A stretch of DNA of 64,000 nt, taken from contig NZ_JSUS01000001.1 in assembly GCF_000805455.1 (NCBI RefSeq), forward strand, positions 496,001 through 560,000, read 5' to 3'. The stretch is from Acinetobacter sp. A47 (lineage in GTDB: Bacteria; Pseudomonadota; Gammaproteobacteria; Pseudomonadales; Moraxellaceae). A program made the position numbers and the translations under genes. Positions 56,788-64,000 of the stretch are shown piece after piece (the first letter of the stretch is position 1; every line of letters begins with the position of its first letter). The notes under the pieces were generated by a model. It was not told the origin of the DNA, made no database searches, and worked only from the letters and a program-made list of their open reading frames with translations.

Positions 56788-57544
56788 ATGACCCGATTGG
56801 GGGTGAAAAAAACACTGAATGCAGCTGCTGGCTCAAGACGTATGTCACTTCATTCGCAGCGGGGTCGTATTAATTCATGTTCTTCGGATGATATTCCAAC
56901 TGGTAGTACGACTGGGGAAGTATTAACAGCGTCTGCACCAGCTTCGCCAATAAAAGCTTTATATCCAAGTAAGGCCAGTGTACAGGTTAAGGCTCCATTT
57001 GTTAGTACTACATCACGTACTTTACATTTCGATAATATTGATACATTTAACAGGGCAGCCAATAATCCAACTCCAAATACCTCTTATAAATATGGTGGTG
57101 TTACGTGGACTACAGATAATTTAAGTCGCGTATCAACACTCGAGGGATATGCAGCTATAAATCCTGCTAATAACCGTTCAGGAATAGATGGCCTTTCAAC
57201 AACAGTTTTAGGTAAAGGTCCTGATGCTGTGACGTGAGATATTGGTTTTCATTTATGGGCAGATTGGTTCAGTGGACCAACCAATAGAGTTAACATTGTC
57301 CCTGGAAATGGAAGACCATTAGTTTTATCTGATGGTACAAAGTTGAAAAACTTAAATCAGGGAAGGTATAGGGCAGATTTTGAGATCCCTGTAGCTGAAA
57401 TCTATAGGCAAACATTCTGTAAAGATTGAAAGTATATATAAGCGCAATAATTTTACATCAAGACCTGGTAGCTTTGTGGCAAGTTTTCAGAGATCGAATG
57501 GTGAGTGGGAGCGTATTAGATTTGAAAATAGAACGGGTGGCTAA
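56788..57544 (+). pseudogene. Broken DNA/RNA non-specific endonuclease toxin (C-terminal part of a polymorphic toxin)
   Basis: The first 149 codons end at a TGA (57235-57237), but the same frame continues with DIGFHLWADWFSGPTNRVN, the part after the catalytic region of Endonuclea_NS_2-type nucleases. Near 57410-57413 the match jumps by +1 into SVKIESIYKRNNFTSRPG and GEWERIRFENRTGG, the typical end, closing at TAA 57542-57544. So one nonsense and one frameshift mutation break it. ACG-TGA-GAT suggests an original CGA arginine. There is no signal or large N-terminal part and no ribosome site at 56788, so this is an orphan toxin tip. The immunity gene starts 2 bases later. Confidence 0.7.
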
Positions 57545-57546
57545 AA

Positions 57547-57951
57547 ATGAATTTTTTAAAAAGAGCTGAGTTAGTTAATATCATTGTAAATGAAATAATT
57601 TATGTGGCTCCAGTCAATTGGTCAAAGATTGTATATTATACAGAGCGATTTCGAGATGAAAAAATTGGATTAAGAAATAAAGATATTGCACGATGTTGGC
57701 TAGGGAATGAAAAGATACCTCATAATAATTCTAAGGGACCACCTTTGAAGTCTTCAGTAGAGTTATTTGATGCTATAGATGCACTATTTCTATACTCGGA
57801 AGAAAATGTAGAAATATGGAATGGCTTTGGTGTGGCTATTGATAAAAATCGTAAATACATAACTCAGTTTTACTATGGAGATACCCCACTTTTAGATAAT
57901 AAAACAGATGACTACATAGAAAGGCTTGATGCTTTAGCTGAGATGAGTTAG
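57547..57951 (+). CDS. Putative immunity protein of the broken nuclease toxin
   Basis: A 134-residue cytoplasmic protein with no signal peptide. The second half (FGVAIDKNRKYITQFYYGD) resembles the YezG/DUF600-type immunity fold, members of which neutralise nuclease toxins of the same type. It directly follows the toxin remnant (2-base gap), the classic toxin-immunity order, and unlike it has no disruption. Assignment is by context plus weak resemblance. Confidence 0.5.
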   Translation: MNFLKRAELVNIIVNEIIYVAPVNWSKIVYYTERFRDEKIGLRNKDIARCWLGNEKIPHNNSKGPPLKSSVELFDAIDALFLYSEENVEIWNGFGVAIDKNRKYITQFYYGDTPLLDNKTDDYIERLDALAEMS

Positions 57952-58076
57952 GTATATTCTATTACATCGTTGCGCCCTTGCTGAGCGGGATATTCTGTTC
58001 AGCATGCAGCACAACATGGCAATGGTAAGCAAGCCCAATACATGCAGATTATCTTTCACAGCTTAATTCTATCTGT

Positions 58077-58409
58077 ATGGAAAATAATTCTAAGGTTAAA
58101 ACTGACCGTTTTCAGGAAACACGCATTAACCGATTAGAAAGCCATCCTATCCAAATACAAGTATTTAATGCGCCATTTAAACCAGATATTTGTGAATTTA
58201 CCTTGAACTATGATGCAACTGAAGATTACGAAACCGTATTTTTTATCAGTGATATGATGTTAAAACTGTATAACCGTGCTGGGCAAAGAATAGGACTGTC
58301 TGAATATCATGTCTCTCGAGGTGATGGGCTTGATCTTACAAAATGTCAAGGTAACGATGTAAAAATTAATCGAGTGATCGATGGACTTTTAGATACAAGA
58401 AAGAAGTAG
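58077..58409 (+). CDS. Hypothetical protein of 110 residues
   Basis: A 110-codon frame with normal-looking composition (beta-rich, CEFTLNYDATEDYETVFF, then a C-terminal helix). No family recognised, and no good ribosome site is visible before the ATG. It is downstream of the toxin/immunity remnant and AT-rich like it, and a terminator overlaps its stop codon. It may be another orphan immunity gene or a fragment. Confidence 0.45.
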   Translation: MENNSKVKTDRFQETRINRLESHPIQIQVFNAPFKPDICEFTLNYDATEDYETVFFISDMMLKLYNRAGQRIGLSEYHVSRGDGLDLTKCQGNDVKINRVIDGLLDTRKK

Positions 58410-58429
58410 GAATTACTTCTTTCTTTTTT
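58398..58429 (+). terminator. Terminator overlapping the stop of the 110-residue gene
   Basis: 11-bp stem AGAAAGAAGTA/TACTTCTTTCT followed by T; the stop codon TAG is inside the 5' arm. Confidence 0.8.
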
Positions 58430-58643
58430 GAGAACCTTGCTGAATTAATGCAGCCCATTTTAATTATCAATCATATCTTTGACCCGAACTTCAGCTAAAT
58501 AAACTTCGGACTAAGAATCCATACCAATATCACGATGATGAGGTTTGCACTTTCCATCTTTATCCTGGCGTTTACCTACTATCATACGCAAACTCCAGAC
58601 ACGGGATACCCTTTGACATTCAAGTAAAATCCATCAACCTCTC
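58430..58643 (-). other. Possible degenerate gene remnant
   Basis: No intact gene. On the minus strand a short open run (about 24 codons, words RMIVGKRQDKDGKCKPHH) is broken on both sides by stops. It looks like decayed coding sequence, but I could not identify the source. Confidence 0.2.
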
Positions 58644-59243
58644 CTACAGCATATGCAGTGCTCCGATAATCAGTGCCTGCATACTTTGAATAAATTCATT
58701 CTCCATTTCTGCTTCTTCAATTTCACGATGATCTGCGTTAACAGGTGCTTTGCCGGCTACTGAATAAATGGTGTCAGCCACTGCAATACAGTGAAAGGCA
58801 ATGGTTGCAATTAACCAGCGGGCCTGATCCTGAGTAAGTTGATAGGCTTGAGCAACGGTCTGGTGATGTTGCTCTATCTTGGTGACCATTGACGGTGTTG
58901 AAGCCATTCTACGGATTAAGTAGGGTGTAAAACCTGGGTTTGATTTAACCAGTTCTCGCAGTGAATGCATGAAAATAATTAAATATTCTTTTAATTCGAT
59001 CTGATTTGGAGATTCTGGTAAAGGGATCTGCCATCTTAAAAAAATTTCTTCTGCAATTAGATACTTAAGTTCTTCTAGGTTGGCAACATGTTTATATAAA
59101 GCCATATGGCTGATACCTAGCTCAGCGGCAACACCAACAAAAGTAATATTCAGTAAACCTATCTTTATACCTGCATTCATGATGCGTTCATGGGTGATTG
59201 TACGTGGACGTCCACGAGAAGATGACTTGGCTAGAGAAGGCAT
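58644..59243 (-). CDS. TetR/AcrR-family transcriptional regulator
   Basis: A 199-residue regulator. The N-terminal helix-turn-helix is SRGRPRTITHERIMNAG followed by GVAAELGISHMALYKHV, and the rest is the helical ligand domain. It is divergent from the siderophore-type ABC genes across a 206-base gap that also holds a Fur box, so it may be a local regulator of that operon. Ligand unknown. Confidence 0.92.
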   Translation of the reverse strand: MPSLAKSSSRGRPRTITHERIMNAGIKIGLLNITFVGVAAELGISHMALYKHVANLEELKYLIAEEIFLRWQIPLPESPNQIELKEYLIIFMHSLRELVKSNPGFTPYLIRRMASTPSMVTKIEQHHQTVAQAYQLTQDQARWLIATIAFHCIAVADTIYSVAGKAPVNADHREIEEAEMENEFIQSMQALIIGALHML

Positions 59244-59347
59244 AATTATTCCAGATAATCGATTTTTTCATGTTGCCATGTGACGGAATTTGGGTCAAAT
59301 CCGTTTACTTTGCTGAATTAGTTTACTACAATGCAACTAAATATATT

Positions 59348-59366
59348 GATATTGATTCTCATTTGT
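59348..59366. promoter_or_regulatory. Fur box upstream of the iron transport operon
   Basis: The 19 bases match the GATAATGATAATCATTATC consensus at 13 positions, keeping GATA, TGAT and TCATT. It lies between the divergent TetR and ABC genes, about 85 bases before the ABC start. Confidence 0.6.
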
Positions 59367-59449
59367 ATTTTTAAAACAGATTTACTGTCATTTTCTAAAC
59401 AGATCAGAACTTGGCGGGTCATGAATAATCAAAACAGGTTTTTTATGTT

Positions 59450-61255
59450 ATGTGTGCAACTGATATAAAAGCAGGGCAGCCTCAACCGGCCAGTCCATTA
59501 AGCTTTATCCTGAAACCCATACGAACATCTTTATTTTTAGCTTCGTTTATTGCAGCACTCGGGGCCATGCTGACTTTAGTGCCCCTGATTGGCGTTGCCT
59601 GTTTGGTTAAAGCCAGATTTGCCGGTCATGGAGCCATGGGCATGTTGAATGCAGATTTGTCTAATGCTTTATGGATAGGGCTAGGTGGTTTGGGAAGTTT
59701 ATTGGTAGGCATGTTATTGATCACCCTGAGTGAATTCATTGCACATTTGGCAGATCATAAAATCACTGGGATATTACAAAAAAACATTACTCAACATCTG
59801 ACTCAACTGCCTTTGGGGTGGTTTACACAACGAAGCTCGGGGGAAGTAAAGCAGGTTATTCAAGATGATATAGGACAGCTTCATAGCTTGACGGCGCATT
59901 TTTATCCAGCTGTTGGTCGAGCGTTAGGTATCATCATTATTGCGGTCATTTTTCTGTTTTATATCGATTGGCGCATGACAGTTCTGTCATTGCTTCCCTT
60001 CATCGGCTTTATATTTTTTTTACGCAAGGCCATACATGCCAGCGAACAGAATATCCAGGATTTTGCGTCCCAAATGGGGCAGATTAATAGTGCTTCTGTT
60101 GAATTTACCCGTGCAATTCCGGTTGTAAAAACCTTCGCGCAAAGTGGACAGGTTTCGCTGGGATACCAGCAGGCTGTTCGTACTTTTGCACATGCATTTA
60201 AAGTATTTACCCGGCCGCTGGTCAAATCGATGGCACATGCACATGCCATGATCTCACCCATCACGATATTGGGTGTGGTCATGCTGGGTGGGGCAATTTT
60301 TATATATCTAGGCTGGCTTGATGCCATCGATATATTGGCATTTGTCTTGATTGCCCCTGCAATCTGTGCGCCCGCTTTATTGTTACATACCTTGTTGCAT
60401 GATTTGCAAGCCAGTCAGGGTGCAGCACAGCGAATATTGGCATTGTTAGAAAAACCGGTATTAGATGTCCCTGCAACAGCACAATCCCTTTTACCTGCAG
60501 ACCGGACAGTCTGTTTTCATCAGGTGAGCTATGCCTATAATCAAGCGCATCAGGTGTTATCTGACCTGAATTTCTCGCTGCAAGCTGGCACCTTTACGGC
60601 CATCGTCGGTCCATCGGGAGCAGGAAAGTCAACCATAGCGCAATTGATCTTACGTTTTTTTGACCCGAGCCAAGGCCATATTACCTTGGGCGGTGTAGAT
60701 TTGCGTCATATTCAACCCGGCATGCTGTATCAGCAAATTGGATTTGTGTTGCAAGACACGCAGCTGATTCATGCCAGCATATATGACAATATTGCTTTAG
60801 GCCGATCCAGTGCAACCCGGCAAGAAGTCGAACAAGCGGCCAAAGCTGCCAATATTCATGACCGGATCATGCGTTTACCCAAACAATATCAAACCATGAT
60901 CGGTGACGAGGTTGAATTGTCTGGTGGTGAACGCCAACGGATCAGCATAGCCAGAGCAATTCTGCTTGATCCCCCCATTTTCATACTCGATGAAGCAACA
61001 GCCGCAGCGGATATCGAAAGTGAAATCGCCATTCAAAATGCGCTATCAACTTTTGCTCAACACAAAACCCTTTTAGTGATCGCACATCGCTTAGAGACCA
61101 TTATGCATGCAGACCGTATTCTGGTACTCGATCAAGGGAAAATCATTGAGCAAGGCACACATACGCAGCTTCTAAGCCAGCAAGGCTTATATGCCAGATT
61201 GTGGTCACATCTGGTCCAGCCTACCCGACAATCAACCGGAGAAAGCTTATGCTGA
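59450..61255 (+). CDS. ABC transporter half, fused permease/ATPase (YbtP/IrtA type)
   Basis: A 601-residue protein. Six membrane spans fill residues 30-330, then an ATPase with Walker A GPSGAGKST (about 387), signature LSGGERQR (about 489) and Walker B ILDEATAA (about 512). Such half-transporters with a partner encoded next door act in iron-siderophore uptake (YbtPQ, IrtAB). Its 3' end overlaps the partner's start by 7 bases, so the pair is coupled and probably heterodimeric. The Fur box upstream supports an iron role. Export of a peptide or lipid cannot be excluded. Confidence 0.85.
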   Translation: MCATDIKAGQPQPASPLSFILKPIRTSLFLASFIAALGAMLTLVPLIGVACLVKARFAGHGAMGMLNADLSNALWIGLGGLGSLLVGMLLITLSEFIAHLADHKITGILQKNITQHLTQLPLGWFTQRSSGEVKQVIQDDIGQLHSLTAHFYPAVGRALGIIIIAVIFLFYIDWRMTVLSLLPFIGFIFFLRKAIHASEQNIQDFASQMGQINSASVEFTRAIPVVKTFAQSGQVSLGYQQAVRTFAHAFKVFTRPLVKSMAHAHAMISPITILGVVMLGGAIFIYLGWLDAIDILAFVLIAPAICAPALLLHTLLHDLQASQGAAQRILALLEKPVLDVPATAQSLLPADRTVCFHQVSYAYNQAHQVLSDLNFSLQAGTFTAIVGPSGAGKSTIAQLILRFFDPSQGHITLGGVDLRHIQPGMLYQQIGFVLQDTQLIHASIYDNIALGRSSATRQEVEQAAKAANIHDRIMRLPKQYQTMIGDEVELSGGERQRISIARAILLDPPIFILDEATAAADIESEIAIQNALSTFAQHKTLLVIAHRLETIMHADRILVLDQGKIIEQGTHTQLLSQQGLYARLWSHLVQPTRQSTGESLC

Positions 61256-63027
61256 AAACATTTTCTCAATTGCTGGGTGATGATCTTTCTGTTTTCCATC
61301 GTTATGTTGCGATTGCCCTGATCTATAGCCTGATTTGTGGTCTGAGCATTTTGATGTTGGGGGGGATTTTATCCCGATTAATCCTGGGCGATATGCAACA
61401 TATTGGAGCTGGGTTGGGGCTGTTATTTGCCGGGATTGTATTGTGCTGGTATTTACGCCGGATTGTTGAAGAAATGGGTATCAAGGTTGGGATTGCGCTA
61501 TTGCAACATGCCCGTTTAATTCTGGGCCAGTATGTCGCAAGTTTACCTGTCGGCTGGTTTACTCCTCAAAATACAGCAAAGTTTAATCATCTGGTGACAC
61601 AAGGCATGATGTCAGTTGCCCAGCTCCCGGCACATGTTTTTACCCCCTTAATTACAGGTGTGATTACGCCGTTGGTGATTATTGTCGGCTTACTGATGAT
61701 ATATGGCATTTTAGGATTAATTGCGTTGTTGGCGATTCCTTTAATTGCTGGCGTATTCTGGTTGAGCTCAAGCATTGCAAAATATGCCGATGAAACATAT
61801 CAGCAGCGTTTTGCTGAAACCAGCCAGCGTATTGTGGAGTTTGCCCAGTCCCAATCTGTTTTTCGCGCTTTTAGCGGCGAGGGAAATAGCCAGCGTTTTC
61901 TTGATCAGGCAATTGATCAGCAACGTCAGGCCAGTTTGAAACTGATTTTACTCTCATCATTATCTTCAGTATTGAATACATGGCTAATTCAAGCTGTTTC
62001 CATACTGCTTCTTGTGACAATGCTCATGCTTGTGAATCAGCAGCTGACAGGGCACTGGTTCAGTCAGGAGTTGCTGAGTATCGCCGTATCGTTGTTATTT
62101 ATCAGCCGCATTATTGATGCATGGTTGGAAGTTGCAAGTTATAGCGAAGTCTTGCGCAGTGCAGATAGCCAGTTACAGGAAATGCGCGATATTTTAAATC
62201 TCCAGGGCTTGACTGAAGGCAAAAAAACGCAACAGCTTGCAGATGCTTCAATTGAGTTTAAACAGGTTGATTTTCAATATACGCAAGACGGGCAAAAGAT
62301 ATTACAAGGCATCAGTCTATTGATTCCTTCAGGGAAAATGACGGCATTGATCGGGGCATCGGGTTCAGGAAAAACCACTTTGGCCAAATTGATAGCGCGT
62401 TTTTTTGATGTCAGTCAAGGACAGGTTTTGCTGGGTGGGGTAGATGTCAAGCAATTACCTTATTCACAGCTTAGCCAGCAGATCAGCCAGATTTTTCAAG
62501 ATAATTATTTATTTGCCGGCACCATTGCCGAAAACATCCGCATTGGCCGGCCCGATGCAACAGATGCAGACATCATGCGGGTTGTTGAGCAGGTAGGCAT
62601 CTCTGAAATGATTGCCCGATTGCCTGAGGGGCTTGAGACCCGGACGGGTGAGGGCGGAGCGCGTCTTTCAGGAGGAGAGCGACAGCGTATTGCGATTGCA
62701 AGGGCATTACTTAAAGATGCACCGATCTTGTTGGTGGATGAAGCAACGGCTGCGTTGGATATGGAAAATCAAGCAATTATTGCCGAGGTGTTAAACCGCT
62801 TGCGTGGCGAAAAAACCATTCTGGTCATTGCCCATCAGCTTTCAACCATTGCAACGGCCGATCAAATTGTGGTCTTGGACAATGGACAAATACTTGAGCA
62901 AGGCACGCCGGCACAACTGCGTTCAGTTGATGGTTACTATGCCCATTATTTACAACAACGTCAGCGCGTTAAGGGATGGTCGATTGGAAAGGACATACAC
63001 GCTGGGGTAGTTCACGAATGCCCGTAG
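61249..63027 (+). CDS. ABC transporter half, fused permease/ATPase (YbtQ/IrtB type)
   Basis: A 592-residue partner of the preceding protein. It has membrane spans in residues 15-300, then Walker A GASGSGKTT (about 369), signature LSGGERQR (about 473) and Walker B LLVDEATAA (about 494). Start chosen at 61249 (MLKTFSQLLG) because GGAGA is well placed before it; an earlier in-frame ATG (61201) lies deep in the first gene. The next gene, a permease, starts inside its last codons. Confidence 0.85.
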   Translation: MLKTFSQLLGDDLSVFHRYVAIALIYSLICGLSILMLGGILSRLILGDMQHIGAGLGLLFAGIVLCWYLRRIVEEMGIKVGIALLQHARLILGQYVASLPVGWFTPQNTAKFNHLVTQGMMSVAQLPAHVFTPLITGVITPLVIIVGLLMIYGILGLIALLAIPLIAGVFWLSSSIAKYADETYQQRFAETSQRIVEFAQSQSVFRAFSGEGNSQRFLDQAIDQQRQASLKLILLSSLSSVLNTWLIQAVSILLLVTMLMLVNQQLTGHWFSQELLSIAVSLLFISRIIDAWLEVASYSEVLRSADSQLQEMRDILNLQGLTEGKKTQQLADASIEFKQVDFQYTQDGQKILQGISLLIPSGKMTALIGASGSGKTTLAKLIARFFDVSQGQVLLGGVDVKQLPYSQLSQQISQIFQDNYLFAGTIAENIRIGRPDATDADIMRVVEQVGISEMIARLPEGLETRTGEGGARLSGGERQRIAIARALLKDAPILLVDEATAALDMENQAIIAEVLNRLRGEKTILVIAHQLSTIATADQIVVLDNGQILEQGTPAQLRSVDGYYAHYLQQRQRVKGWSIGKDIHAGVVHECP

Positions 63028-63959
63028 CTTTATGGTTTATTTTTGGTCTGCTTTGCCTTACCTCACTTTTACTTGGGGCGCAGCAACTTGACTTTGGCGG
63101 CTTGTGGGCCATGTCTGACAATACAGGGTTAACCCTGACGGCCAGCCGTATTCCGCGTTTGATTGCCATTATTCTGACGGGAATTGGCTTATCTGTATGT
63201 GGCGTGATTTTACAGCATATTGTCCGTAACCGTTTCGTTGAACCCGGAACCACGGGTGGACTGGATGCAGCAAAACTCGGGATTTTGGTATCACTGACGC
63301 TCATTCCAGCAGCAGGTACATTGAGTAAAATGCTATTTGCAATGCTGTTCTGCCTGATGGCCAGTCTGGTCTATATCGTAATTATTCGCCAAATCCGCTT
63401 TAGGAACAGTGTATTGGTTCCTGTGATCGGATTGATGTATGGCAGCATATTAAGTGCATTGGCAGAATTTTACGCCTATCAGAATAATATGATGCAGAGT
63501 ATGCAAACGTGGCTGATGGGAGATTTTTCGCGCGTTGTTCAGGGGCACTATGAAATTATTTATTTTATTTTGCCCATTATCCTGTTGACCTACGTTTTTG
63601 CACATCGTTTCACTGTGCTGGGCATGGGTGAAGACATGGCATCAAGTCTGGGACTGAATTATGCCACTATGACAGCAATCGGTCTGGTACTGGTGGCTAT
63701 TACGGTTTCGGCAACCGTGATTACAGTTGGTGCAATTCCATTTGTAGGATTGGTGATCCCGAATCTGGTGGCTTTGAAGTATGGGGACAATTTAGCAAAA
63801 ACCTTACCTGTCGTTGCTTTGGCTGGCGCTTCACTTCTTCTGCTCTGCGATATTGCTGGACGTACGATCCTTTATCCATACGAGGTTCCGATCGGTCTCA
63901 CGGCGGGCGGTGCAGGGGGAATGATCTTTCTGATGCTGATTTTGCGAGGGTTGCGCTGA
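63018..63959 (+). CDS. Iron chelate ABC transporter permease (FecCD/BtuC type)
   Basis: A 313-residue membrane protein with about nine spans, matching the FecCD family: SRIPRLIAIILTGIGLSVCG near the start, EPGTTGGLDAAKLG, and VGAIPFVGLVIPNL near the ATPase-coupling loop. It carries siderophore-bound iron across the inner membrane with a binding protein and an ATPase. Start set at 63018 just before the end of the ABC gene; 62976 is the longer choice. It overlaps the next start by one base (TGATG). Confidence 0.88.
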   Translation: MPVALWFIFGLLCLTSLLLGAQQLDFGGLWAMSDNTGLTLTASRIPRLIAIILTGIGLSVCGVILQHIVRNRFVEPGTTGGLDAAKLGILVSLTLIPAAGTLSKMLFAMLFCLMASLVYIVIIRQIRFRNSVLVPVIGLMYGSILSALAEFYAYQNNMMQSMQTWLMGDFSRVVQGHYEIIYFILPIILLTYVFAHRFTVLGMGEDMASSLGLNYATMTAIGLVLVAITVSATVITVGAIPFVGLVIPNLVALKYGDNLAKTLPVVALAGASLLLLCDIAGRTILYPYEVPIGLTAGGAGGMIFLMLILRGLR

Positions 63960-64000
63960 TGAACAGAGGCAAACTTGGCGCAATGCTATGTGCAACGGTT
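63959..64000 (+). CDS. Start of the next gene, truncated by the window edge
   Basis: ATG at 63959, overlapping the permease stop, opens MNRGKLGAMLCATV before the edge. The tight coupling and basic-then-hydrophobic start suggest a second FecCD permease, as in comparable operons, but 14 residues cannot prove it. Confidence 0.6.
   Translation, partial: MNRGKLGAMLCATV

Noticed and set aside
57235..57237. In-frame TGA read as selenocysteine
   Set aside because: A second lesion (frameshift) follows, the position is not a redox residue in the family, and no selenocysteine hairpin was seen.
56560..58643. Integrated genomic island at tRNA-Ser
   Set aside because: No integrase and no duplicated tRNA 3' end were found; kept only as a possible hotspot.
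61201..61248. Upstream start for the second ABC half-transporter
   Set aside because: It would overlap the first gene by 55 bases without a ribosome site, while 61249 has a good one.

Overview
The window is a chromosomal segment of a gammaproteobacterium of the family Moraxellaceae, almost certainly Acinetobacter. This rests on gene content and order: mnmA-hflD-purB with a NUDIX gene upstream, divergent epmB/efp, a pair of small secreted proteins of the MCR_0457 type, the moxR-DUF58-tgpA operon, cstA-ybdD, and an orphan vgrG cluster. I cannot name the species. No ribosomal RNA, intact transposase, integrase or CRISPR array was seen.

Most of positions 1-39,900 is ordinary core genome. It holds a DUF815 ATPase, an overlapping patatin phospholipase/protein kinase pair, a tandemly duplicated tRNA-Leu/tRNA-Trp block, astA with a cycA-type permease, the nudJ-mnmA-hflD-purB operon (minus strand), fmdA/fmdB, envelope genes (a gamma carbonic anhydrase, a PBP5/6 carboxypeptidase, nlpD), surE, a Lon-like protease, ampG-gloA, and a symporter. 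These are followed by rpmE with a structured leader, a FimX-like/PilZ c-di-GMP pair, epmB and efp separated by a hairpin-rich repeat, cstA-ybdD, a tRNA-Leu, the MoxR-DUF58-transglutaminase operon and a tRNA-Val.

The accessory part starts after tRNA-Val. At 40,307-47,978 is an AT-rich type VI secretion island. It contains a VgrG spike with a C-terminal adaptor extension, a PoNe-like PD-(D/E)XK DNase effector and its PoNi immunity gene. Downstream are the C-terminal stub of a lost Ntox15/Tde-type DNase and two tandem Tdi1-like immunity genes. Three immunity proteins of two unrelated families end in the same roughly 50-residue module. A second toxin/immunity remnant follows tRNA-Ser (56,788-57,951): a nuclease toxin broken by a stop and a frameshift, with an intact putative immunity gene. 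Between them lie core genes (dsbA, a pirin, argG, a lysR/eamA pair, fadH) and a candidate small RNA with promoter and terminator.

The right end (58,644-64,000) is an iron/siderophore transport operon: a TetR regulator divergent from two fused ABC half-transporters (YbtP/YbtQ or IrtA/IrtB type) and a FecCD-type permease, with a good Fur-box match upstream. It runs off the window.
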